64,000 nt of DNA from Flavobacterium sp. ACAM 123 (lineage in GTDB: Bacteria > Bacteroidota > Bacteroidia > Flavobacteriales > Flavobacteriaceae). The notes under the pieces are model-generated. The model searched no databases, was not told the DNA's origin, and saw only the letters and a program-made list of their open reading frames with translations. Below, piece by piece: positions 35,973 through 44,724 of the stretch. The stretch is from positions 17,937-81,936 of the forward strand of contig NZ_AJXL01000002.1 of NCBI RefSeq assembly GCF_000264055.1, given 5' to 3'. Made by a program: the position numbers and the translations under genes. The first letter of the stretch is position 1; every line of letters begins with the position of its first letter.

Positions 35973-37188
35973 ATATTATATCATTATCACTTGTTTGCTG
36001 CTAAACGGTACTGCCGCAGTAGCGCAGACACTTTCATTGGATGCCATTTTGACTAATGTCAAAACGAATAATCCCCAGTTAAAAATGTACGATGCCGATA
36101 TACAGAGCATGGATGCAGCGGCCAAAGGAGCGCGTAGTTGGATGGCACCTCAACTGAGTACAGGCTTGTTCATGACTCCTTACAACATAAATCCAGATAT
36201 GGGCTCCTATATGGTAGGTGTGACACAAATGATTCCGAATGCTTCAAGGCTAAAAGCCGATTCTGATTACATGAACGCCATGTCTTCGGTAGAGGCAGAA
36301 AATAAAAACTATACTTTGAATCAGTTGAATGCCTTGGTAAAAACGAATTATTACCAATGGATTGTACTCGATAAAAAAATAAAAGTAGCTACCGATAATC
36401 TATTGCTTTTAGAGTATATGATAAAAAGTATGGAGATACGCTATCAGTATAATATGGATAAACTACCCACCTACTACAAGGCAAAATCACAATACAGTGC
36501 ATTAGAAAGCAGGGTAGTGATGCTGCAAAATGAGATTTCACAAAGGAAAATCGCACTTAATACTTTAATGGCAAGAGACAAAAGTACTGTTTTTGATATA
36601 GAATCTGATTTTGTGTTAAAGGAGTTTAATCCTTTGAAATCAGATACAGTTTCGCTTTCTGAAAATAGAAGTGACGTCAAAGCGATTGAGAAAACGATTG
36701 CCTTAAATCAGTTGAAGATTGAAATCGAGAAAGCTAAATTATTACCTGAATTTGGTGTCAACTACGTTCACATGTTCACTTTTGGAAATGGTCCGCAACA
36801 ATTTTCCTTGATGGGAATGATCACAATCCCTATGCCTTGGTCATCAAAAATGAACAAAGCCAATATCAGTAGTTTTAAAATAAAAAATGAAAGTCTGGAT
36901 TGGCAAAAACAAATGATACTGAATGAAGCAACAGGAATGATTTCAGGCATGCAGGCGGAGTTGGCCAACTTAAAAAAGCAGTATGAAATTGCCGACAAAA
37001 GCATCATTCCGGCATTACGACGAAATTATGACACTTCTATAATAGCCTGGCAAAATAATACTGGAGATCTGTTTTTAGTATTAGATGCTTGGGAAGCCCT
37101 GAATATGGCTCAAATAGAAAAGTTAGAAAAGTTGCAGGCCATATTGAGCACTCAAGTAGCGATTGAAAAACAACTAGAAACGAAATAA
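35959..37188 (+). CDS. TolC family outer-membrane channel of the Cus system
   Basis: The 409-residue protein has a signal peptide ending near AVAQTLS and the two helical halves of a TolC/CusC-type channel; KTNNPQLKMYDADIQSMD is the first barrel-proximal helix. Methionine is unusually common in the mature part (for example SYMVGVTQMIPNAS), as is frequent in copper efflux proteins. It overlaps the pump gene and is followed two bases later by an adaptor gene, so the Cus genes are one transcript. Confidence 0.9.
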   Translation: MRHIKYYIIITCLLLNGTAAVAQTLSLDAILTNVKTNNPQLKMYDADIQSMDAAAKGARSWMAPQLSTGLFMTPYNINPDMGSYMVGVTQMIPNASRLKADSDYMNAMSSVEAENKNYTLNQLNALVKTNYYQWIVLDKKIKVATDNLLLLEYMIKSMEIRYQYNMDKLPTYYKAKSQYSALESRVVMLQNEISQRKIALNTLMARDKSTVFDIESDFVLKEFNPLKSDTVSLSENRSDVKAIEKTIALNQLKIEIEKAKLLPEFGVNYVHMFTFGNGPQQFSLMGMITIPMPWSSKMNKANISSFKIKNESLDWQKQMILNEATGMISGMQAELANLKKQYEIADKSIIPALRRNYDTSIIAWQNNTGDLFLVLDAWEALNMAQIEKLEKLQAILSTQVAIEKQLETK

Positions 37189-37190
37189 TT

Positions 37191-38438
37191 ATGAACAAAT
37201 ACATAAAATATAGCTTGGTGGCAGTTGTTGTTTTAGTAGTTGGATTTGGAGTATACTATGCTATAAATAATAACAATGCACAATCTGACGTTGAAAAGAC
37301 CTCTGAAGTATATACTTGCTCGATGCATCCTGAAATTATTAGGGACGAACCTGGAAATTGTCCGATATGCGGGATGGATTTGGTAAAGAAAGTGACTGAG
37401 GGACAATCGGTGCAAAGCAATGACATTGACCATTTACTGCGACCTACCGATAGGTTTGTAGTAGGGGACTTTCAAACTACAACGGCAAAGGATACGACTA
37501 TCAGTAGTGAAATAAAGTTGCCCGGTATAGTGGCGTATGATCCTAATTCATCGGTGAATATTGCGGCGAGGATTAGCGGCCGAATCGAAAAAATGTATGT
37601 AAATTACAAATACCAGAAAGTAAGTAGAGGACAACGACTCTTTGATTTGTATAGTCCGGAACTATTGACAGCACAGCAAAGCTTTATTTATTTAATCACT
37701 AACGATGCCGAAAACAAATCTATTATAAATGCTTCTAAACAGAAATTAGCGCTTTATGGAATGACAACAGGTCAGATTAATTCATTGGCTGCAGCCAATA
37801 GAACAAATCCTGTGATCACTATTTACAGTCCCACTTACGGAATTGTTCAAGGAACCGAAAGTATGACTACTGGCGTAGCAGAATCCATGCAAAACAGTTC
37901 GACCACAACAACCTCTTTAACATTGAAAGAAGGAGATTACATTAAGAAAAACGAAGTAGTTTTTAAGCTAGTGAATACCGATAAAGTATGGGGAATTTTC
38001 AATGTGATGCAAGGACAAAGCACTTTGATCAAGGTCAATCAAGCGATTCGGTTTTCTTCAGAATTAGATGATAATGATTTTATAAATGCCAAAGTGAATT
38101 TTATAGAAACACAACTCAGCGCAACGGATAAGACGAACAGAATCAGAGTGTATTTGAATAATAGTAATTTGAAATTCCCGATTGGATTGCGATTGCAAGG
38201 TGTTGTTGAAACAAATCCCATTCAGGGCATTTGGGTTCATAGGCAAGCATTAGTGAGTATCGGCAGTAAAAAAGTAGTTTTTATTAAAAAAAGAAACGGT
38301 TTTAAAGCAAAAGAAATAAAAACAGGAATTGAACTCAATGATTTTATCCAGGTCCTCGAAGGGCTGGATGTAAATGAGGCAATAGCTGAAAATGCACACT
38401 ATTTAATGGATAGCGAAAGCTTTATTAAAACAGAATAA
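37191..38438 (+). CDS. cusB: CusB-type periplasmic adaptor with heavy-metal-binding module (first copy)
   Basis: The 415-residue protein has an N-terminal membrane anchor (residues 7-25) and a metal-binding module at residues 41-66 (CSMHPE...CPICGMDL), then the lipoyl and barrel domains of an RND adaptor (PGIVAYDPNSSVNIAARISGR). The coiled-coil hairpin is short, as in CusB. It links the inner-membrane pump to the TolC channel and may hand over metal. A second, different adaptor gene follows after two bases. Confidence 0.9.
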   Translation: MNKYIKYSLVAVVVLVVGFGVYYAINNNNAQSDVEKTSEVYTCSMHPEIIRDEPGNCPICGMDLVKKVTEGQSVQSNDIDHLLRPTDRFVVGDFQTTTAKDTTISSEIKLPGIVAYDPNSSVNIAARISGRIEKMYVNYKYQKVSRGQRLFDLYSPELLTAQQSFIYLITNDAENKSIINASKQKLALYGMTTGQINSLAAANRTNPVITIYSPTYGIVQGTESMTTGVAESMQNSSTTTTSLTLKEGDYIKKNEVVFKLVNTDKVWGIFNVMQGQSTLIKVNQAIRFSSELDDNDFINAKVNFIETQLSATDKTNRIRVYLNNSNLKFPIGLRLQGVVETNPIQGIWVHRQALVSIGSKKVVFIKKRNGFKAKEIKTGIELNDFIQVLEGLDVNEAIAENAHYLMDSESFIKTE

Positions 38439-38440
38439 TT

Positions 38441-39655
38441 ATGCAAAAGATAAAAAAATTCAGTTTCCTGATCCTGGCATTAGTTGTCTTAATGGGATGT
38501 AATACTAAAAATAAGGAAGATCATAGCGCGCATCAAGATGGAGAAAGTATATTTTACACCTGTTCCATGGATCCCCAGATAAAGGAAGACAAGCCCGGGA
38601 AATGTCCTATTTGTCATATGGATTTGACCCCGATGAAAAAAGACAATTCGGCCTCTAATGAAATTGCCCTAAGCGATCAACAAATAAAACTGGGAAATAT
38701 AAGCACTCAAAATATAGAGGAAACAAATAGTAGTCTAAACGAAAACTATACGGGTGTTTTGACAATTAATCAGGAACAAGTTAAAACCATTTCAGCAAGA
38801 GCGATGGGGCGAATTGAGAAATTATATTTCAAAACTACAGGCGATTATGTTGAAAAAAATCAAGCTATTTATCAGTTGTACAGCGAGGATTTAGCCATTG
38901 CTAAACAGGATTATTTTGCGGCCTATAAACAACTGTCAATGCCTGGTGACTTTGGGAACAATGCCAAAAGCATGCTGCAAGCGGCCAAACAAAAGTTATT
39001 GTTTTATGGTTTGTCCAATGCGCAAATTGAAATCATTAAAAGTAATGCTCAAATTTCACCATATACCACTTTTTATAGTACCTACAGCGGATATATTTCG
39101 GAGATAACGGCTACTGAAGGCAGTTATGTGATGGAAGGTGCCGCAATAATTAAGTTGGTCGCTTTAAACATGCTTTGGCTTGAAACGCAAGTAAACGTCA
39201 GCTATGCAAAATCATTAAAAATTGGACAGAAGGCTTTAGTTTCCTTCACTGATTACCCTGATAAAGAAATACAAGCTACTATTTCATTTATTAATCCGGA
39301 GATCAATCCAGATTCTAGGTTGCTATTAATTCGCATGGAAATCGCTAACTCGAACTTGTTGTTAAAACCAGGAATGCAGGCAGTGGCAAAATTAACCCAA
39401 TCCAATAAAAAAGGATTGTTTATTCCAATAGATGCCGTCATTAGAGAAGAAAATCATAAGTACATATGGGTCGAAAAAAGTCATGGTCTATTTGAGAATG
39501 TGATGGTTGAAACCGGGGTAGAAGCTAATGGAATGGTCGAAATCACATCAGAAGTGGACAGTACAAAAAAAGTAGTTATTACCGGCGCCTATGCTATTAA
39601 CAGTGAATATATATTCCGTAAAGGAAGCGATCCTATGGCAGGGATGAAAATGTAA
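38441..39655 (+). CDS. cusB: CusB-type periplasmic adaptor with heavy-metal-binding module (second copy, lipoprotein)
   Basis: The 404-residue protein has a lipobox with Cys20 (VLMGCNTK), a metal-binding module at residues 39-65 in which one position differs from the others (CSMDPQ...CPICHMDL), and the adaptor core (ENYTGVLTINQEQVKTISARAMGR). It is clearly related to the preceding gene but divergent. Heavy-metal RND pumps usually need one adaptor type, so the pair may form a mixed ring or serve different steps. Confidence 0.9.
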   Translation: MQKIKKFSFLILALVVLMGCNTKNKEDHSAHQDGESIFYTCSMDPQIKEDKPGKCPICHMDLTPMKKDNSASNEIALSDQQIKLGNISTQNIEETNSSLNENYTGVLTINQEQVKTISARAMGRIEKLYFKTTGDYVEKNQAIYQLYSEDLAIAKQDYFAAYKQLSMPGDFGNNAKSMLQAAKQKLLFYGLSNAQIEIIKSNAQISPYTTFYSTYSGYISEITATEGSYVMEGAAIIKLVALNMLWLETQVNVSYAKSLKIGQKALVSFTDYPDKEIQATISFINPEINPDSRLLLIRMEIANSNLLLKPGMQAVAKLTQSNKKGLFIPIDAVIREENHKYIWVEKSHGLFENVMVETGVEANGMVEITSEVDSTKKVVITGAYAINSEYIFRKGSDPMAGMKM

Positions 39656-39826
39656 GGATAAAGAATACGTAATATACTGTTTATTAGTCGTTTAATGGGT
39701 AATAATTAATTAACTTAGCTCTATGAACTTTGAAAGTATTTTTGTTAATTAAAGTTAGTATGAGAAACACGTTATCTAACATTTAAATCGACTAGCAATC
39801 AAGAATTTTAATTAAAAAATAAAATC

Positions 39827-40306
39827 ATGGAGCATAACAATATACAGTCAAAGAATAACCCTTATGTGAAATATGCCCTAATAATGGCTGTTTCGTTTAT
39901 AATCATGTATCTAGTTATGTTTTTAAATGTTGCTGAATTCAGTCATATATACAATAGTTTAACTCGCTTTTACATGACTACTTTAATGATTGCGGCAATG
40001 GCAATTATTATGTTGCTATCGATGTGGAAAATGTATCCAAATAATAAAGTTAATTTAGTAATTATAGTCTTTGCCGCTACTACATTTCTTGGAACACTTT
40101 TTCTATTAAGAACACAAACCTTTGTTGGAGATGTACAATATATGAAAGCTATGATTCCTCATCACTCATCAGCTATTATGACTAGTAGCAATGTCGACTT
40201 TAAAGATCCAGAAGCTAAAAAATTAGCTGAAGATATAATTGCTGCTCAAGAAAGAGAAATTAAGCAAATGAATGAAATGATTATTCGTCTCGAAAGCAAA
40301 AGATAA
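39827..40306 (+). CDS. DUF305 family membrane protein
   Basis: The 159-residue protein has three membrane helices (residues about 15-35, 48-68, 76-96) and a C-terminal DUF305 domain with MKAMIPHHSSAIMTS, in which His112 and His113 and the methionines are potential metal ligands, then a helical EDIIAAQEREIKQMNEMI tail. DUF305 proteins recur in copper-resistance clusters; the function is unclear. The regulator gene follows four bases later. Confidence 0.88.
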   Translation: MEHNNIQSKNNPYVKYALIMAVSFIIMYLVMFLNVAEFSHIYNSLTRFYMTTLMIAAMAIIMLLSMWKMYPNNKVNLVIIVFAATTFLGTLFLLRTQTFVGDVQYMKAMIPHHSSAIMTSSNVDFKDPEAKKLAEDIIAAQEREIKQMNEMIIRLESKR

Positions 40307-40310
40307 TAAA

Positions 40311-40871
40311 GTGAAAATTTATATAAAAAACATGGTTTGTGGCCGCTGTGAAATGGCCGTCAAGTCAGAACTTAAAAAAATGGGGTTTTCTATTATTTCG
40401 ATACAATTAGGGGAAGTAGAAATTACAACTGATTTGGACGAAAGCCAAAGCCAAATGCTATCAAAAAACTTGAATTTGCTTGGTTTTGAACTGTTAGACG
40501 ATAAGGGAAACAAGACTGTTGAAAGAATAAAGAATAGAATCATTGACTTGGTTTATTACAAAACGGAACAACGAAAAAGTAATCTATCAAGCTATTTAGC
40601 AGACGATTTGGGGCAGGATTACAGTACGCTAAGCAAGCTGTTTTCAGAAAACGAAGGAACAACAATTGCCCATTACTTCATTGTCCAGAAAATTGAGCGG
40701 GTAAAGGAATTATTACTTTATAACGAGATGACGCTGAGCGAAATTGCAATTCAGCTTAATTATAGTAACGTCGCACATTTAAGCAATCAATTCAAAAAAA
40801 CGACGGGTTATACCCCAACCCAATTCAAGCAATTAAAAGATAATACGAGGAAACAGATTGATGGATTATAA
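40311..40871 (+). CDS. HMA-AraC fusion transcriptional regulator
   Basis: The 186-residue protein combines an N-terminal HMA-like domain (residues about 1-65, CxxC at Cys10/Cys13 in NMVCGRCEMAVKSELKK) with a C-terminal AraC-type DNA-binding domain (about residues 85-180; AIQLNYSNVAHLSNQFKKTTG is the second helix-turn-helix). It would bind copper directly in the cytoplasm and regulate nearby genes. The start is GTG at 40311, placing the HMA motif at its usual distance from the N-terminus. It lies 86 bases before the ATPase gene, whose upstream region carries inverted and direct repeats. Confidence 0.87.
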   Translation: MKIYIKNMVCGRCEMAVKSELKKMGFSIISIQLGEVEITTDLDESQSQMLSKNLNLLGFELLDDKGNKTVERIKNRIIDLVYYKTEQRKSNLSSYLADDLGQDYSTLSKLFSENEGTTIAHYFIVQKIERVKELLLYNEMTLSEIAIQLNYSNVAHLSNQFKKTTGYTPTQFKQLKDNTRKQIDGL

Positions 40872-40876
40872 ATCTT

Positions 40877-40912
40877 ACAAAGTTTACCCACAATTGTGTA
40901 ACAACACAAAGT
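40877..40912. promoter_or_regulatory. Possible operator upstream of the copper ATPase gene
   Basis: An inverted repeat ttgtgt-aaca-acacaa (40894-40909) overlaps a pair of direct repeats acaaagt (40877-40883 and 40906-40912). AraC-type regulators usually bind direct repeats, so this is a candidate site for the HMA-AraC protein encoded just upstream. No binding evidence exists. Confidence 0.4.
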
Positions 40913-40957
40913 AAAATCATTCGGATATTTGTACTGTTAATTTAAAACTGCAAAGAG

Positions 40958-43447
40958 ATGAAATTTAAATACAATGTTACTGGAATGAGCTGTGATGGGT
41001 GTCGTGGCAAAGTAGAGAAAGCCTTGAATGCTATGGAAGGCGTTCAGGCTGTAGTGACTTTAGATCCACCAATAGCTACTATCTCGATGGGAAAGCCCAT
41101 CCAGACCTTGCAGTTTCAGGAGCTGCTTTCAGCTGCTGGTAATTACTCGATAAAGGTTTTTAATCCAAATGATTCTTTATTGCCAACAGAGGAGGTTGCA
41201 GTAGCACCTCCAAAGAACGCTGCAGGAAAATACTACTGTCCCATGCATTGCGAAGGAGATAAAGTATATGATAAAGCAGGTGATTGTCCTGTTTGTGGTA
41301 TGGACCTGGTACAAGCACCAGATTTAACTCCGCCAAAAACAAAGTATACTTGCCCTATGCATCCTGAAATTGTCCAAGAAGGGCCGGGTTCCTGTCCTAT
41401 TTGCGGAATGGATTTAGTACCAATGGAGCCTACCGAAAGTGAAGATAACAAGACGTATCTTGATTTATTACGTAAAATGAAAATAGCCATTATTTTTACA
41501 CTGCCTATTTTTATCATTGCGATGTCAGATATGATACCCAATAATCCCCTACTAAAAATAATGGACACCTCGCGTTGGAACTGGGTGCAGTTCGCCTTTT
41601 CACTTCCAGTAGTTTTTTATGCTGCATGGATGTTTTTTGTGCGAGCCTGGAAGTCGGTTATTTCTTGGAACTTAAATATGTTTACCCTAATTGGAATTGG
41701 TGCGGGGGTTGCTTTTCTATTTAGCCTATTTGGCTTATTTTTTCCGGAATACTTTCCAAATGAATTCAAAACGGAAGGCGGTACGGTCCATCTGTACTTT
41801 GAAGCAACGACGGTAATACTAACCTTAGTTTTGTTAGGTCAGCTATTAGAAGCCAAAGCACATAGCAGAACTAGCGGTGCCATAAAAGAATTATTAAAAT
41901 TAGCACCAACAGTGGCTACCTTAGTCATTGATGGAAGCGATAAAGTCATTTCTGTTCATGATATCAAAAAGGGTGATTTACTTCGCGTGAAACCAGGCGA
42001 AAAAATTCCTGTTGACGGAAAAATTACCGAAGGAGCAACCACCATCGATGAATCAATGATTTCTGGTGAACCCATTCCTTTGGATAAAAAAGCAGACGAT
42101 GCAGTTATTGCAGGTACAATTAACGGGAACAAATCTTTTGTGATGGTTGCTGAAAAAATTGGTTCAGAAACTTTGCTTTCGCAAATTGTGCAAATGGTAA
42201 ATTCAGCCAGCCGTTCCAGAGCACCAATACAAAAATTGGCTGATAGAATAGCGAAGTATTTTGTACCAATAGTGGTGGCAGTTTCAATAATCACCTTTTT
42301 CATTTGGGCACAATTTGGCCCCGAGCCAGCAATAGTTTATGGATTTATAAATGCAATTGCTGTTTTAATTATAGCTTGTCCTTGTGCTTTAGGATTAGCA
42401 ACCCCCATGTCAGTTATGGTAGGAGTGGGTAAAGGAGCGCAATCTGGAGTTTTGATAAAAAATGCGGAAGCCTTAGAAAACATGAATAAGGTAAATGTTT
42501 TAATAACTGATAAAACAGGTACTATTACCGAAGGAAAGCCTTCTGTAGAAAAAGTATTTTCGACTGAAAATAAAGAGGAAGACTTGTTGCAAATAATCGC
42601 TTCGTTGAATCAGTATAGCGAGCATCCTTTGGCGCAAGCCGTAGTCAATTTTGCGAAAGCGAAAAAGGTTACTTTATTGGAAGCTAAATATTTTGAATCC
42701 ATTACTGGAAAAGGAGTAGTTGGAACGGTAAATGGTAAAAAAATCGCACTTGGTAATACAAAATTGATGGAGCAAAACAATTCAAAAACTTCGGATGATT
42801 TAACAGCTAAAATAATAGCCGAGCAGAAACTAGGAAAAACAGTATCTTATATTTCGGTAGACAATCAGGTTTTAGGTTATGTAACGATTACGGATGCTAT
42901 TAAAAGTACGAGTGTAGCTGCAATAAAGGAATTAATGAGTCAGGGAATCGAAGTGATTATGCTTACGGGTGACAATGAAAACACCGCGAAAGCGGTCGCT
43001 GACGAATTGCATTTGAGTTCGTTTATAGCAGGTTGTCTGCCGGAAGATAAATTAAAGGAAATTAAAAGATTACAAGACCAAGGGAAAATTGTTGCTATGG
43101 CAGGAGACGGAATTAATGATGCTCCGGCATTGGCTCAAGCCGACATTGGCATTGCTATGGGAACTGGAACCGATGTAGCAATAGAAAGCGCCAAAATAAC
43201 TTTGGTCAAAGGAGATTTGCAAGGGATCGTCAAGGCCAAAGAATTGAGTCATGCCGTGATGAAAAATATCAATCAGAATTTATTTTTTGCTTTCTTTTAT
43301 AATGTACTTGGAATCCCGATTGCAGCAGGGGTTTTGTATCCTTTTTTCGGTCTTTTGCTTTCGCCAATGATAGCAGCGTTAGCGATGAGCTTCAGTTCGG
43401 TTTCTGTTATTGCAAATGCATTGCGATTAAGGAACTTGAAGTTATAA
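40958..43447 (+). CDS. copA: Copper-translocating P1B-type ATPase with HMA and two heavy-metal-binding modules
   Basis: The 829-residue protein carries from the N-terminus an HMA domain (Cys12/Cys15, GMSCDGC), two heavy-metal-binding modules (about residues 92-117 and 130-156), then the ATPase core: CPC at residues 474-476 in ACPCALGLATP, the phosphorylated Asp518 in DKTGT, ISGEP in the actuator domain, GDGINDAP in the nucleotide-binding domain, and a last helix with MSFSSVSVIANALRL, the P1B-1 signature for Cu(I). It exports Cu(I) from the cytoplasm into the periplasm. A second HMA domain is absent; the modules take its place. One upstream inverted repeat may be its operator. Confidence 0.95.
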   Translation: MKFKYNVTGMSCDGCRGKVEKALNAMEGVQAVVTLDPPIATISMGKPIQTLQFQELLSAAGNYSIKVFNPNDSLLPTEEVAVAPPKNAAGKYYCPMHCEGDKVYDKAGDCPVCGMDLVQAPDLTPPKTKYTCPMHPEIVQEGPGSCPICGMDLVPMEPTESEDNKTYLDLLRKMKIAIIFTLPIFIIAMSDMIPNNPLLKIMDTSRWNWVQFAFSLPVVFYAAWMFFVRAWKSVISWNLNMFTLIGIGAGVAFLFSLFGLFFPEYFPNEFKTEGGTVHLYFEATTVILTLVLLGQLLEAKAHSRTSGAIKELLKLAPTVATLVIDGSDKVISVHDIKKGDLLRVKPGEKIPVDGKITEGATTIDESMISGEPIPLDKKADDAVIAGTINGNKSFVMVAEKIGSETLLSQIVQMVNSASRSRAPIQKLADRIAKYFVPIVVAVSIITFFIWAQFGPEPAIVYGFINAIAVLIIACPCALGLATPMSVMVGVGKGAQSGVLIKNAEALENMNKVNVLITDKTGTITEGKPSVEKVFSTENKEEDLLQIIASLNQYSEHPLAQAVVNFAKAKKVTLLEAKYFESITGKGVVGTVNGKKIALGNTKLMEQNNSKTSDDLTAKIIAEQKLGKTVSYISVDNQVLGYVTITDAIKSTSVAAIKELMSQGIEVIMLTGDNENTAKAVADELHLSSFIAGCLPEDKLKEIKRLQDQGKIVAMAGDGINDAPALAQADIGIAMGTGTDVAIESAKITLVKGDLQGIVKAKELSHAVMKNINQNLFFAFFYNVLGIPIAAGVLYPFFGLLLSPMIAALAMSFSSVSVIANALRLRNLKL

Positions 43448-43498
43448 GGCACTAAAGGCCACCTTAAATTTAAAATTTAATCTATAAAGTAAAATACC

Positions 43499-44059
43499 AT
43501 GAAAACACTACAGAAATTTGCATTTGCAACAGGATTAATTGGACTATTGTATTCTTGTCAGTCAACGAATCAGGTACTCTCAAAATCAGATAACAGAACC
43601 GAAATCATGAACACTATCGCCAATGACGAAATGATGGCAAAAGAGATGATGGGCGTGTTGATGAACAATAAAAGCGGCAAAATGATGATGATGAAGGAAA
43701 ATCACGCTAAAATGATGACGATGATGAAAGAGAATCCAGAGATGATGGAGAGCATGATGCCGGAAATGATGAAGATGATGAAGAGCAATCCAGAAATGAT
43801 GAAAGGCATTATGGCAGACATGATGAAGAATAAACCGGAAATGGTAAAAAGCATGATGCCGGAAATAATGAAAATGATGGAGGATAATCCAGAAATGATG
43901 AAAGGCATGATGGAAAAAGCTAAATATGATGACATTATGATGGCCGAGATGTGCAAATCAATGATGGATAATCCAGAAATGATGAAAATGATGGAGAAAA
44001 TGAAGGCAGAAAAAATGGACATGAGTAAGATGAAGGGAATGGATAAAAAGTCCAAATAA
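43499..44059 (+). CDS. Met-rich lipoprotein (first of two paralogues)
   Basis: The 186-residue protein has a lipobox at Cys20 (LLYSCQST). From about residue 40 onward it consists largely of Met, Lys, Asn, Pro and Glu in a repeated unit such as NPEMMKGMM or NPEMMKMM. Methionine clusters bind Cu(I) in the oxidising periplasm. The short N-terminal pattern NRTEIMNTIANDEMM is shared with the protein at 47436. No named family was recognised. It follows the ATPase gene by 51 bases. Confidence 0.82.
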   Translation: MKTLQKFAFATGLIGLLYSCQSTNQVLSKSDNRTEIMNTIANDEMMAKEMMGVLMNNKSGKMMMMKENHAKMMTMMKENPEMMESMMPEMMKMMKSNPEMMKGIMADMMKNKPEMVKSMMPEIMKMMEDNPEMMKGMMEKAKYDDIMMAEMCKSMMDNPEMMKMMEKMKAEKMDMSKMKGMDKKSK

Positions 44060-44105
44060 AAATATAAAATACAGAGGTTCTATTTAACGCTAATATGATG
44101 CAGTT

Positions 44106-44243
44106 ATGAATAATAAAGGACAGGAAGAAATGCATATGGATGGGTTCTCATTCATGGGAATGCATTGGTTTTGGTGGGGTTCCATATTGATTTTTGCACT
44201 TATACTATTAGCGCTAGCACACCGATACAGAAGAAGAAAATAA
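44106..44243 (+). CDS. Small Met/His/Trp membrane protein
   Basis: The frame encodes 45 residues: a Met/His-rich start with MHMDGFSFMGMH, an aromatic cluster WFWWG, one hydrophobic helix (about residues 25-38) and a basic tail HRYRRRK. The charge pattern places the tail in the cytoplasm and the Met/His part in the periplasm. Similar very small single-helix proteins occur in copper clusters, but I could not assign a family. It sits 46 bases after the Met-rich lipoprotein gene and 23 bases before the DUF302 gene, in the same orientation. Confidence 0.65.
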   Translation: MNNKGQEEMHMDGFSFMGMHWFWWGSILIFALILLALAHRYRRRK

Positions 44244-44266
44244 TTTAATAAAAAAAATAAAAAGCT

Positions 44267-44653
44267 ATGGAATATTATTTCAATAAAACAATCAACGACA
44301 GCTTCGAAAATGCAATCGAGAAAGTTACGGAAGCCCTTAAAGTGGAAGGATTTGGAATACTAACAGAAATTGACATAAAAGCAATATTAAAGAAGAAATT
44401 GGATGTGGATTATTACAATTATACCATTTTAGGTGCTTGCAATCCGCCTTTCGCTTACAAAGCGCTATTGGCAGAAGATAAAATAGGAACGATGCTGCCT
44501 TGTAACGTAATTGTTCAAGAGAAAGTAAAAGGTCAGGTTGAAGTTTCTGCAGTTGATCCGGCAGCATCGATGCAAGCAGTAGATAATGTTGCACTTACGG
44601 AAATCGCAACAGAGATCAGAGACAGGTTGCAAAAAGTAATTAATACTTTGTAG
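44267..44653 (+). CDS. DUF302 family protein
   Basis: The 128-residue protein has no signal peptide and matches DUF302: YFNKTINDSFENAIEKVTEALKVEGFGILTEIDIKA, then YTILGACNPPFAYKAL, where the single cysteine lies in the conserved GACNPP segment. The function is not known; the family is often found in copper and other metal-resistance clusters. The multicopper oxidase gene follows 71 bases later, with a small hairpin between. Confidence 0.9.
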   Translation: MEYYFNKTINDSFENAIEKVTEALKVEGFGILTEIDIKAILKKKLDVDYYNYTILGACNPPFAYKALLAEDKIGTMLPCNVIVQEKVKGQVEVSAVDPAASMQAVDNVALTEIATEIRDRLQKVINTL

Positions 44654-44724
44654 CCCCGGTTGCTGCGGCAACCATTATTCAGCAAGTCAAATTGCACTTA
44701 AGATTAGTAATTAAAAACAATAAA

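Noticed and set aside
43702..44055. 117-codon frame opposite the Met-rich lipoprotein gene
   Set aside because: Ile/Met/Phe-rich mirror of the ATG repeats on the other strand; a composition artefact.
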